DNA of 64,000 bases from Cyanoderma ruficeps (lineage: Eukaryota > Chordata > Aves > Passeriformes > Timaliidae), in assembly GCA_008694505.1 (NCBI GenBank), contig VZDJ01000219.1, positions 231,252-295,251 of the forward strand. Reading direction: 5' to 3'. Both the position numbers and the translations under genes were made by a program. The notes under the pieces were generated by a model. That model did not search any database. It worked only from the letters and a program-made list of their open reading frames with translations, and had not been told where the DNA came from. Below, piece after piece: positions 23,958 to 35,545 of this stretch; position 1 is the first letter of the stretch, and every line of letters starts with the position of its first letter.

Positions 23958-26780
23958 CTACATCTGGCAGAGCCTCCCAGGGGGCAGTTTTCTCCATAGA
24001 ATGGGAAAATAACTCATCAACCAACCATCCAAATCCTTTGGATCATTTTGTGCCACACCAGTGGGACCAGTGGGTCCATGTGGCTCATGCAAAGGGTGTG
24101 AGGAAGGGGAGGGCTGGCATGGAGGGGCCAGGGGAAGGCACTGCACACGTGGCCATGAGCTGGGGCTGCTGATCCACTGGCCTGGAGCTGCAGACAATTC
24201 CACAATTCCATCCTGCTCAGTTTCCTCACCCTACAATGTCATTTCCATTTGCCTTTGGAAATGGAACTGCCCAGGCAGGACCTCACAGCAGAAGCAATGT
24301 ACATTGTTCTGCTGAGCAACACTGAACTTGTCCTGCTCCTTGACTCCAGTGCCAGTGGGCACACACTGTTGTCTTGTTAAACATTAAATGGGAAAGCAGC
24401 TTGAAGAACATTGCTCGGCTTCATTAAAATCTTCAAATGGCACTTGATACTTACATATCCTTATGAGCTGTTTGCACATACTTTAAATACTAATGCAGGC
24501 CAGACTTTATGACTCTTATGACCCCTCCAGCAGAAATTATATGCTAATTTCTAGGTGCAGCTGTCTTTACCATGGGATCAAGGCTGGTAGGAAATTCCAT
24601 ACAACAAATTAGAATTTAGCTCCCACAAAGAGAAGTCAAGCCAGCTCTCCCCTGGAAAAAGGAGAGTCAGGACACTGAGCAAGGATGTGTAAGGTACCTT
24701 CACCCAGTTTCCATCAATTCTGTTCTGTTCCCCAGAAGCCACCTGAGAGGTGTGGGAGAGCCCTGGAGGTGTTGCACAGGTTGAATTGATGATTTCACAT
24801 GAGCTCCCACTGAGGGTTCACTGCGATGTGTGGTGTGGCTGCAGCTGAGGGCAGGGAACTCCTGAGACACAGGAATGGAGTTCTTTGAAAATGGTGTCTG
24901 AAATGGTGGAGGACAGAGCAGGTTTTGCACCCTTTGCATTTCTGCTAGTGTTTCTTTCCCTTCCTTTCTCCTGTTCCTTGACATGACCCACGGTTATTAG
25001 CAGATGTGGGAAGGGAGGTGGGAATCCTGTTTGCTGGGTAGCCTGTGCTGCCTGGAAATTCTGGTTTAATGACATTGATCTCCCTCCAGCCCTCCCTGTG
25101 CCTGGCAAACTCAGCGGCTCCATAATCAAAGCTTTTGTCTTTGTTGTTTACTTTTTTCCTTTCTGATTGCCTGAACAACACCAGCCAGAGGGAGGGAGTT
25201 GACCTTGCCAAGGACGAGGGCAGGAGCTGGACCTAGACAGCACAACAGGCTGTGGAGAGCAGGTGAACAGGAACAGCAGGGTGCAAGGCCACTGTGGCGG
25301 CTGCTTGCCTCCATTCCTGTTGGTTTCACAGCTCTTTCCACACCGTAATTCAGTAAAGCCCCTTGCAAAAGCCTTGTGAAACACCCCACTGTCTTTGCAA
25401 GAGGGTTCTGTGAGACTGCAGGTTGCAGGCAGGGATGGCTTTGTTGGGGATTGGTTTTGGTGGAGGTGTCTACAGGGCAGAAGGGATCAGGGAGATGTCC
25501 CTGTCCCTGTCCCTGTGCCAGCTGAAGACATCCTGCTCCATCTCCAGACTCCCACCAGCCTGTGCCTTCCTTCCTGCTACATGCCAGTGCCTCCACAAAA
25601 ACACCATTTCGGACCTTGTGAGGAGATCCAGGATCAATGTAACACCTCAAAGGGAAAATGCTGCCCGGGAGGATAAAATCCCTGGATCTGCACTCTGTCC
25701 TGAAATCCCAAGGCCTGCCTGGGATAAAGGTCTTTCTTACCCATCACCTTCACTATTGGGAAATTTCTCTGACTTGCTAGATCAAAATTCATGCTTTGAA
25801 AGTTCTGATCCACAGTGATCTGTGGCACAGGTCTGTCGAACAGATTCAATGTCCCTTCACATCTGTCCAAGCTCATCTAGGTGAACCTCAGCCCTGCACT
25901 CTGAAAACTGGCTCTGTGAGAGAGAAGTGCTGGTTGTCCTTCCCTCCTCACTCAGGATGGATTCTGCTGTGCCTCCCCCTGACTTACAGAACCCTCAGAG
26001 TGCTCCTGGTCTCTCAGCTGTCCTGTCTGCAGGTGAGAAGGAGTGTTACTGGCAGCACCTCTGCCCTCCTCACAGGGCTGGGAAGCTCCATGTGCTGGAG
26101 CAGTGCAGAAAGCTGTCCCAGGGCTTGCTGTGCCCCAACCCTGTGCGGGAATGTCCTGAAGCTGATCTGCTCTTCTGCTCAAAGGTCCCTGGGCTTTGGT
26201 GCTGAGTCATTCTGAAAGCTTGGGTTCCTGCTCCTCATAACACCTGATGTCCTTTGATCTTTGCCTGCTTCGTGCTTATCTCTCACTCCCACTCTGTAAA
26301 GTAAGATTTATGCTGGTAGATAAAATAGGAAGGTTGTTACATCTGGGTGTGGGAAAACAAAACATCGTTAAGAGCCAGGCCGGCCATGAATGGAAAGAGA
26401 ACAGGTCACCTGGCAAGGCTCAGGGACCCCCTCACGAAGGTGCCTGTGCAGGGGAAGCCAGAGCCATTGCTCTCCTCCTGCTATTTCAGGCTAAGAGGGG
26501 CTTGGGGTTATCTCAAATCCACGGATGTGCCCTGCACTCCAGTGTGGCTGGTAGAATTGGGATGTGCTCCATTAACAGCTGTTAGTGCTGTTAACTGGCA
26601 CTGAGCAGGCTCCTGTGCTTTCCATGGGGGTCACTTCCCTGACTGTATATTAGACTCTAGTGCTCATTAGTGGCTGCTTTCTGCTTTCACTGCTGCCCCA
26701 GTGCTTATCACCTCCCTGGATCGTGCCTGGAACACTTTGATAACAACCTTTGATGGGCCTGGGCTGGCAGGTGGCCAGGG
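23958..26780. other. Non-coding intergenic stretch
   Basis: Unique sequence with no recognisable exon or repeat except a tiny (CCCTGT)3 run near 25.5 kb. The longest minus frame (174 codons at 25126-25650) has no familiar motif, and composition does not favour coding. Confidence 0.45.
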
Positions 26781-26799
26781 CAGTGCTGCTGTGTCCGTG

Positions 26800-27122
26800 C
26801 TGGACAGGCTGGAACTCCGGTCCGAACCTGAGCTGAGGGGACTGAGACGTGAGGACGATTCCACAGTGGAGCACAGATCCACCTGCAGGCCGTGGAGGAG
26901 CCCACACCATAGCAGGAGGAGGCCTGAAGGAGAATGGCCCCTGTGGGACCTGTGCTGGAGCAGGTTTGCTGCAGGACCTGTGACCTCTGGGGACACCCAA
27001 ACTGGAGCAGTTGGTGAGGAACTGCAGCCCATGGGAAGGACCCGTGCTGGGGAAATTCAGGGAGGGCTGTTTCCTGTGGGTCGGACCCCAGGCTGGAGTA
27101 GGGGCAGCAGAGATTCCTTGGA
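26800..27122 (+). mobile_element. Probable avian endogenous-retrovirus-related fragment (non-coding)
   Basis: A series of phrases recurs: 'gtggaggagcccacaccatag', 'aggaggcctgaaggag', 'cctgtgctggagcaggtttgctg', 'actggagcagttggtgagga', 'actgcagcccatgggaagga', 'ggaccccaggctggag'. They match my memory of a high-copy bird ERVL-type repeat built from 'acgctggagcag…gtgggaaggac' blocks. The piece is diverged and carries no gag, pol or env. The assignment rests on recall only and the boundaries are approximate. Confidence 0.45.
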
Positions 27123-27508
27123 GCCTGTGGGGCAGCCCATGGTGGGACAGCTGTGTCCTGCAGCCTGTGGGGCAGCCCATGGTGGGGCAGCAGAGTTTCC
27201 CTGCAGCCTATGTGGCAGCCCACGGTGGGGCAGCTGTGTCCTGCAGCCTGTGGGGCAGCCCGTGGTGGGCCAGCTGTGTCCTGCAGCCTGTGGGGCAGCC
27301 CGTGGTGGGACAGCTGTGTCCTGCAGCCTGTGGGGCAGCCCGTGGTGGGGCAGCCCGTGGTGGGCCAGCTGTGTCCTGCAGCCTGTGGGGCAGCCTGTGG
27401 TGGGGCAGCTGTGTCCTGCAGCCTGTGGGGCAGCCCATGGTGGGACAGCTGTGTCCTGCAGCCTGTGGGGCAGCCCGTGGTGGGGCAGCTGTGTCCTGCA
27501 GCCTGTGG
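27123..27508 (+). repeat. 40-bp VNTR, about nine to ten units
   Basis: The unit is CAGCTGTGTCCTGCAGCCTG followed by TGGGGCAGCCCGTGGTGGG plus one variable base. Unit starts are seen at 27148, 27188 (variant, 43 bp long), 27231, 27271, 27311, 27365, 27405, 27445 and 27485. The 27311-27365 step is 54 bp because of a 14-bp internal duplication. Since 40 is not a multiple of three, all three frames on both strands stay open, and no coding function follows from that. Confidence 0.95.
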
Positions 27509-28574
27509 AGGACCGGGATGTGACCACACTAAGGGGGGCTCTGGCAGGAGCCCCTTGGTGAAGCCAGGCTGGGGACAAAGGCAGGAGTTCAGTGTGATGC
27601 TAAATCAGGTGACCTGGCCCAAAAGGGCCGGGGATGGAGGTTGCAATGGATCTGTAAATTGTTGTAAGCCGTGATCTGAGTTGTGTGTTTCGGGAATGGC
27701 TGTAACAGGCACCATTCGACCCAAAGCAGGAAAACCCTCCCCAGAAGCAGTTGCAAGGCAGCTGTGGCCCAACCTGAGCTGCCTTTGCTGCCCCATAACT
27801 CCCCCCACCCAGCACCTCTGCTGTCCTGAGTGACCACCAGAACAGAGGGAGCTCAAAGTCATGGATTAAATGAATTCAACAGGCATTTTGTTGATGCTTT
27901 ATAAACATTTTCCAGAGTGGACCACAGACTAAGGGAATGATATCTGTGTGTTATATCAAAGAATGGGAAGGGGGGTGGTGGGTATTGAAGTTGTACTGAG
28001 TAGTGTGGGACCTGGAATGGTGTAAATGGTGTGGGATATGAGGTGGAATGTGCTGGGTTTGGCTGGAGTAGAGTTATTTTCTTCCTGGCGGCTGCTGCGT
28101 GCCGTATTTTGTATTTGTGCTGAACACAGGGTTGATAATACAGAGATGTTTTTGTTATTGCTGAGCAGGGCTTGCACAGAGCCAAGGACTTTCCTGCTTC
28201 TCCTACTGCCTTGCTGCCAAGGAAGCTGGGTGTGTGGTGGAGATGGGCAGGAGACACAAGCAGGACAGGTGATCCCAACTGACCAAAGGGATATTCCACA
28301 GCATCACTGTGTGGGGTGGCCTGGGGTGGCTTGGGGTGGCCTGGGTGGCCACTGCAGAGTGGGATGTGTGTGGAATATGGCACAAATCCATGTGGATGCA
28401 GTGCTGCACAGGCAGGTCAGGGGAGGGGAGGTGGTGCAGGATGAGGCTCCAGCAGGGGTTTTGCCAGAGTCCTGCATGATGGCTGGGAAGGGGGACAGAT
28501 GAGGTTGCACAGAGGGAATTATTTCTTAGTGCTTGCAGTTTTCTGCTGCCAGCAGGCAAATCACCACCCTCACA
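27509..28574. other. Spacer between the VNTR and a CR1 copy, no gene seen
   Basis: Mostly unique sequence. A short GGGGTGGCCT direct repeat lies at 28312-28350. Minus-strand open frames here are short and featureless. Confidence 0.45.
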
Positions 28575-28890
28575 GGAACTTACAGGAAAGGTGGGGCGAG
28601 ACTATTTACAAGAGCATGTGGTGACCAGACAAGGAGGAATGAGTTCAGGTTCAAAGGGATAAGGTTTAGGTTAGATATTAGGAAAATATTCTTCCCTGTG
28701 AGGGTGATCAGGCCCTGGCATAGGTTGCCCAGAGCAGCTGTGGCTGCCCCTGGATCCCTGGCAGTGTCCAAGGTCAGGCTGGATGGGGCTTGGAGCAACT
28801 TGAGACAGTGAAGGTGTCCCTGCCCATGGCAGGGGGTTGGCACTGGATGGTCTTCAAGGTCCCTTTCCCACCCAAACCATTCTATGACCC
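28575..28890 (+). mobile_element. CR1 LINE 3' fragment
   Basis: Sense-strand CR1 3' end: 'tttacaagagcatgtggtgac', 'acaaggaggaatgagttcag', 'ttagatattaggaaaatattc', 'ccctgtgagggtgatcaggc', 'tgcccagagcagctgtggc', 'gtgtccctgcccatggcagg', ending 'ccaaaccattctatga'. It is 5'-truncated. The copy is close to consensus, so probably fairly young. Confidence 0.93.
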
Positions 28891-30762
28891 TTTAGAGCAG
28901 AGAGCTGCAGGTGTCCTGTGGTGCCCAGGAGCCCTTGGCTCCCACCAAGCAGATTGAAGAGTGTTGGAGAGAAGGCAAAAGCATTAATGCTTTCATAACG
29001 GTGCCTTGTACCTCCTACCAAGCATTTTATCTCAAGAATGCCAAGTGTTTTGCAAGATCTTAAATAATTAAGCCTTAGAGCAGCGCCACACAAGACAGAA
29101 GCATCTCCTTCCCTCCCTCCCTCCTCAAATTCATCTGTCTGGGATGGCCCCCGCTGGGAGCCAATGGGCAGGAAAGGAACACTTACCCAAAGCCCCACTG
29201 CTCAATGTGCTCAGAGGAAATCCTGAGCTGGGGTTTCCTGGGACACCCCCACTTCTGCAGGGGGGATATGAGGCTGTTAAACAGCAGTTCTCTTTGGATC
29301 TTAATTTTGTTCAGGGTTTTGCTGGAATGATCCTGGGTTTTGGCCCTGGTCCTGGAAGAGCCCGGCATTGCCCATACCTGGAGAACAGTCCCCCTCTGCC
29401 CAAGGGCTCTAAACTGCATGAGTGAGTTGCCTGGAGCCCTGTGAGTGATGTTGGAATCTCCCCGTGTCATTAACCAAGGGATTTGGACTCAAACAATCCC
29501 AAACCCCACAGGACACCCACATGATCCACCTACAGCCCTTCTGCTGGAACTGCCCCACAGCCAGCCCTGAGCCACGGGACCTGCAGAGACCAGATCCCTG
29601 TGGAATTGTACCCTGGCCACTGGCAGGGCCCTTCCCTTGTACTTGTGAATCCCAATCCTGTGCTGGGTATCCCATGGGACAGCAGCATCTCTCCTTGTGA
29701 TCAAGGGCTGTGCCAGCCCCTTCCCAGCCAGCCCCTACTGCTGCAGACTGACCCTATTTCCAGATGCCTCAGCAGCAATTTAGCAGCTCAAGGGCACAGG
29801 AAAAGCCCACCTCTGTCTTTGTAGGTATTTAGGTTTGTTTCCAACACTGGCTTTCCTCCTCCCAGCAGCAGGACCGAGGGAATTTCAGCCTTGTCTGTGC
29901 TGGAGGGATTTGGCACAGCAGTTTCTGCACTGGGATTTCCCTTTTCTGATGGGAACAACATCACTGCCACGTTGCCAAACAGCTCTGGAAAAATGTCCCG
30001 CTGCTTCAGACACAGGCACAGAAAGGTGATGGAGGGAGGTGAAGGCTGAAATCTCTCTAGGATATATTCTAAGTATCAGCTGAGCTTTGCATCTGCTGCT
30101 CCAGTCCTGTGGCTCCACAGCTGGGCGGGCTCTGGAGTTTTAATTTCCCAAGCAGGAATTTGGATGTGCAATCCTGCCAGCATCCCACATCCCCCCGTGC
30201 CCCTGCTGGGACAGGCGAGGGGACAGGCCAGTTCTGCAGCAATGCACTGGCACCCTCTAATGACACAGTTATGAATATTCGGGGGGTCACTCCTGCAGCC
30301 CGTCCTGCCGTGCCGGGGCTGCCTGGTGCTCTGCTCACAGCCATTCCGGAGCCTTTGGTGGGGCAGGGCTCCCTCTTCTCCACCTGCTCTGCTCCAGACC
30401 CACACCTCAGCTCCCCTTTGGAGCTGCAGTTTCCCGGGTGCAAACATCAGGGGTGCAGCAGGAGGGTTAGTGGCTGTGCATTGCTTTGCCAGGTGAGCTG
30501 ACAGTGAGCTCTGTTCCCTCCCCTCAGCCCCACGAGCAAAGCCAGCTGTGGTTGCCCCCACACCACTGCCACAGGAGGGCTGGTGAGCTGTGGCCGGGTC
30601 CTGTAAGCCCAGTTTTGGCCACACTGCCTCAGGAAGGCCTTCACTGCCATTTGTGCTGCCTCAGAGACACCGGCACAGTTTGCCAGCTTGGTCACACAGG
30701 CTCCAATCTCTCCTTTCCAGCCCACTCTGTGGCAAAGCCAGAGAATGTGTCACTGAACTGGG
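28891..30762. other. Non-coding intergenic stretch
   Basis: Unique sequence of moderate GC content with no recognised exon, RNA gene or repeat. Frames of 120-180 codons near 30.07-30.62 kb on the minus strand are not recognisable. Confidence 0.45.
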
Positions 30763-31105
30763 ATCACAGAATCATGGAATGGTTTGGATTGAAGATAGCA
30801 ATAAAGCTTATCTCGTTCCACTCCCCTGCCATGGCAGGATCACCTTCCACTAGACCAGGTTGCTCCAAGCCCCTGTCCAATGTCACCTTGAACATTTCCA
30901 GGGATGGGACAACCACAGCTTCTCTGGGCCTTACCACCCTCACAGGGGAGAATTTTTTCCCAATGTCTAATCTAAATCTCTCATCTCTTAGTTTAAGACC
31001 ATTCCCTCATGTCCCGTGACTCTGTGGTTCTGTAAAAAGTCACTCTCCTTTTTTTATAAATCCCTTTAAGTACTGGAAGGAGACAACGAGGGCTCAGCTC
31101 AACTC
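30763..31105 (-). mobile_element. CR1 LINE 3' fragment, antisense
   Basis: The plus strand reads 'atcacagaatcatggaatgg', 'ctgccatggcaggatcacc', 'actagaccaggttgctcc', 'accaccctcacaggggagaa', 'ccaatgtctaatctaaatc', 'aagtactggaaggagac'. This is the complement of the CR1 3' terminus. The left boundary of the element (right end here) fades out near 31.1 kb. Confidence 0.92.
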
Positions 31106-31869
31106 CATCCCAAGCAATGCTGCACCTGATGAGAACCTGAGCTGCACAATTGTCTTCTTGGTGACCTTGTGCCATGGCCAACAGTCTGGGTGTCCAGTGT
31201 GGGCTCCAGGCATGCACAGCAGGGAGGGGAAGCTCCTCTCCAGCTGCCCCAGCCCCACCTAGACCGTGCTGCCTGACTCTGGGACCCCAATGGAGTTCAA
31301 TTTGCTCAGCAAGGATGCTTTAGCCATGCTCAGCCATCTCACAGGGCCTGATGGCAGAGCTGCCACCACGGCAAGCGGCAGCTCTCCTGGCACAGAGTGA
31401 ATAAACACAGTCAGCTCTTCCCTGGATGTTGTGCTGGTTGACAAAAGGCTTTGGTGCCCTGGAAGTGAGGCTGGCCATCAGGAGCAGCAGGGCAGTCCCA
31501 GTGCTGTCCTGCCAAACTCGTGGTCAAATTCAGCATCTTTCTACCTCAGCTGGGAGAAAGGGAAGAAGGGTGGGGAATTGCTCTAGCAAAACCAGGATTG
31601 TGGATCCTTGTGCAAACAGGCCAATGTGATCCTGAACCCTGAATCAACAGCCTGAGCAGGGCCAGGGCCAAGAGCTCCCAGGGAAGCCTTTGTCTCCTCT
31701 GAGAGACGTGAGGGCTGAGCTCTGGTCCATGTGCCAGGGCACCCCTCCTGTCCTGCAGGAGCTGCCCAGTGCTGTCATCCTCCCAGGAGATGTGTCCAGA
31801 AACGTCTCCCCTCGAGAGTGGGTGGTTGTGGGGAGGCTGGGCAAGGCTTTGGGGACTCTACAAACAGGG
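31106..31869. other. Non-coding spacer, no gene seen
   Basis: Unique sequence without recognisable coding or repeat features. Confidence 0.4.
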
Positions 31870-32195
31870 GCAGAGGGGTAGAGTGGGATGGGAATTGGGA
31901 TGAGATGGGAACAGAATGGAAATGGCATGGGGTTAGGGACAGGGAGGAGCATGTGAAAAGAGTGGAGTGGGATGGGAATGGGGTGGGTTTGAAAGGGATG
32001 GGGACTGAGGTGGGGTTAGATGGGGGAGGGAAAGGGATGAGATAAAGATGGGGTGTGGGGAAAAGGGGAAGGGAGTGGGATAGAGGTGAGGAGGGGAAGG
32101 AATAGGGTTGAGATAGAGCCTATAAACAGGGCTGAGGAATGGGGCTGTGATAGAGCTGGGGAGAAGAAGGGGGTGGGAAAGGGGAAAGGAGAGAA
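31870..32195. repeat. Purine-biased minisatellite derived from GGGATGGGAATG-like units
   Basis: About 325 bases with very few C on the plus strand. Degenerate words such as gggatgggaatg, gggatgag, ggggtgggtt and ggggaaaggg recur without a fixed period. The strand asymmetry is strong (G+A against T+C), and G-runs are frequent enough for G-quadruplex or triplex formation. No protein is implied. Confidence 0.85.
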
Positions 32196-34009
32196 TCAGC
32201 TCTTGTTCAGACCACACGTTCAGGCAGCAGCTCATGCTAGCTCAGCCACATTGGCCACGGCAGCTTTGGAGAGCACTGCAGGCCTTTCTCTTCTGCTGCT
32301 GTCCCGAGGGGCTCTGCTGCTCCACCAGCCAACTGTACCAGCAGGTTTTTATTTTACATTTATTTTCCTAATGGCTTGGGTGGCCTGAAAACTTGAGCAG
32401 TGAATTGTGACTGCTCAAGATTGGGTAAAAATCCACACAATGGCTGTGCACTGCAGTGTGGCACCAGGGATGAGTCACTGAAATTGCAATTAGGAAAGAA
32501 AATAACAGTGGGTTTACAAGCTCCTTTCCAGGAGCATCGCGTTTCTCTGGAATTACAATGGTTCCTTGGGGTGGTTTATGAGACATTGCTCCACGTCAAC
32601 AAATACATGGAACTGCAGGAAGTGGCAGCTGATGTGAAACAGTTTAACAGTGAAGGGAGGGAGGAAAACCAGCGTTAATTTTCACAGTGACAGCATAGGT
32701 GCTTCGGCAGGGGCTGTGGGGTGAGCAGAGGAAAAAACCACAGCAAATCCCAGGGACCTGGGACAGGGGAGTTGTGCCCTGACGTGGAGCCCAAGCTGGT
32801 GCAGGTAGTCTGGGCAGAACGGGCACACAGGGAAGGAGGCCCTGGGAGTGACAGGGATCCCACAGGTGTCCCCTCCTCAGCTCGCAGAACCTTGCTGGAG
32901 AGAACCTCTCAGCAGAGTGCAGCAAACAAGGAAGATGCATCACCCTTGGATTGCTGGAGTCCTGGAAAGCAAAAGTCAATCTTTTTTTTGTCTCCCAATA
33001 GCTTTATTTGTCTTTTGTCTGAAAGGTACAGACTGCTTTGCAGTGAGCAGGAGTGTAAAGCACTGAGCAAAGAAGCTCCATGGGCGATGGGCACAGATAT
33101 CATCTTTGTGGCCTTGCAGCAGCATCAGGTGTCAGCGAGTCCTGGGGAGAGGCTGACCACAGCCCTCCAGTCCACATGGTTCTGACTTCCATTCCCTCTT
33201 TTTCCAGCCGCCCCAGCTCCAGGAGGAAAGGCCAGCAGCTCCTGGGGGCTCAGCCTGGTTCGGGCGCAGGGACTCTGTGTGCATCCATCAGGCTTGACTT
33301 TACTCCCAGGTCAGCAACTGCACAAGAAACTGCAGAACCACGGCCTTGGAGATACTGATCATCACCTCCACTCCAGTGCAGAGACACAGCTGTGCCACCC
33401 ACCCCAGGAGCAGGGCAGAGGAGAGCTGCTCCTCACCCTCTCCAGGCTGGCAGCAGGCCTGTGGGCTCTGAACAGCCCTCATCTGCTTGGATTGCCATAT
33501 TTTTAATTATTTTGATTAAACACAGAGATGTTCCAAGGTGGAGAGCAGGCAGATACTGCTGCTGCTGTTGGGAAGCAGAACCCTTCCTTCTCTCTGTGAC
33601 CAGTCCCCTGCAGTGTCACTGTCCCCAAAGTGACAGGACACTAAGAGGGAGCCAACAGCCCATGTGCCATTTTCCTGACCCTTGAGGCTCCTGAGCAGCC
33701 ATACAGTCAGTCCAAGGTGTTATTAGTCCTGTCTGTCCCAGGACTCCCAGGAGTGTGAGGCTGATCTCTCGTTGCAGCCTGGCTTCCTGGGGAGAAAACC
33801 AAAGGTGTTGGTCTCTTCAGCTTCACTGACACAAGGCAGACTCAGTCCTGGCCAGCACGGGGTGGGATTCTGGAAACAGCTGCAATTTGGCTTTGGGAGG
33901 TGAAAACATGGAGGGTCTACAGCTGGTTAGACAGGCTTGGGATAAAATCACCCTGTCTGGCTGCTGAGTACCCGTGGAGACTGGAGTGTCAGGTGCCTCA
34001 TCCTGCAGG
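32196..34009. other. Non-coding intergenic stretch
   Basis: Unique sequence. No exon, RNA gene or known repeat was recognised. Confidence 0.4.
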
Positions 34010-34783
34010 TCACGAGCGAGACAGGGACTGTAGAGTTTAGAATCCTGAAGGGAAGGAGGGTGAAAAGCAAGAGCACAACCCTGAACTTGGTGAGAGCAGA
34101 CTTCAGCCTCTTCATAGGTCTGTTTGTAGAGTCCCACTGGGTAAGGTAGAGAAGTGCCCAAAGTCTGAAGGAAGAAAATGTCATTCCTGTCTTTAAGAAG
34201 GGCAAGAAGGAGGATCCAGGGAACTACAGGCTGGTCTGCCTCACCTTCATCCCTGGAATGGGAACAGCTAATCCTGGATATCATTTCCAGGCACATGAAG
34301 AACAAGAAAATCATCAGTTTGATTCCCCATGAGGAAAGTCACACCTGGAGTACTGTGTCCCGTGCTGGTGTTCTCAGCACAAAGAGAGACTGGAGGAACT
34401 GGAGACAGTCCAGTGGAGAGAGCCACAGAGCGGGTGGAGGGACTGCATCACATCCCATGAGAGAGCTGGGACTGTCCAACTTGGAGAAGGGAAGGCTCAG
34501 GGGACCTGTGTGTATAAACACCTGAAGGGAGGGTGGGAAGAGGAAGGATCCAGGCTGTTCTCAGTGGTGCCCAGAGACAGGGCAAGAGACAATGGCCACA
34601 AATGGAAACACTGGAGGATCCCGCCAAGTGCCCAGGAGTTATGGAGTGTCCATCCTTGGAGTTGTTCAAAGCCACCTGGACAAAGTCATGGTCAAGGGGC
34701 TCTCATGGTTGAGTGGGGGTCAGACCAGGTGGCCTAGGAAGGTCCCTGCCAACCCACCCAGTCTGTAGGTGTGTGATTCTGTG
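34010..34783 (+). mobile_element. CR1 LINE fragment keeping pieces of ORF2 (reverse transcriptase) and the 3' end
   Basis: The order of CR1 landmarks is kept on the plus strand. A pre-RT piece (about 34030-34150, 'gaagggaaggagggtgaaaagcaag…tcttcataggtctg') comes first. An RT piece at 34180-34263 translates as VIPVFKKGKKEDPGNYR followed by LVCLT. A later piece carries 'cacacctggagtactgtgtcc', and the 3' region ends in a 'tgtgtgattctgtg' tail. Several hundred bases are missing between the blocks and frames shift, so it is a dead copy. It is the most 5'-extended CR1 in the window. Confidence 0.88.
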
Positions 34784-35503
34784 CACAGAAATGCCAGGGT
34801 GAGCTTTGGGGCAGGTGGGACAAGGTGGGCTGGGGCAGGGGCTGCTGGGTGTCCATGTAAAGGACAGACAACCTACAGAGGTTCCCAACTGTCCCTGCAG
34901 GTGGCACAGCCACAGAGCTGCTCAGTTTGCTGGTTTTGGTGTCGAGATGGGACAAATATGTGCATTTCTTCTGTCACACTATGAGCATCCACCACGTGGG
35001 CACCAAGGGGTGTCCTGTGTCCAACCCTGCCTGACACCTGGGCAGTGAACACCAGGCCTGAGCCCAGCCAGCAAAGAGCAGGGTGAGAACAGCACACTTT
35101 GCAGCATAAGCTGATTTATTGTATGGGCCAGAAGAAATGCTAAATACTTAAATAACTGCTTTAGCCTATATCGAAACAGCTACACAGCTCCTTTGAATTT
35201 TCAGAGCTGCTGTGAGCTGAGCTGCTCCTGTGGGACACGGAGTTTGTTGAGCTGGCTGAAAGACAAATTAGAGGTCAGCTTCGGGCAACTTTATTTCGCA
35301 GTCCTGGGCTGGTACCTCTCACACACACGTCACGTGAGCATCTCATCTGAGTGCCAGCAGCAGCACACACAGAAATGAAGCATTGTCAGCCTTGCCCCTC
35401 ATTTATGAGGCTTTCAGGCAGCCGGTTCCTTCCTGGAGAATGCAAACTCCTGGCAGAGCAAAGGCGGACAGGAAAGGTCACTCCTCCTTTTGCTGTCAGA
35501 CCA

Positions 35504-35545
35504 ACCCACAGTAATGTGTGACCCACAGTAATGTGTGACCCACAG
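35504..35545. repeat. 17-bp tandem duplication
   Basis: The unit ACCCACAGTAATGTGTG occurs at 35504-35520 and 35521-35537 without change, then a partial third copy. Confidence 0.95.

Noticed and set aside
26701..27578. Frames of 170-286 codons on both strands
   Set aside because: They follow the 40-bp VNTR, whose units contain no stop in any frame, and the ERV-like flank. They are repeat artefacts.
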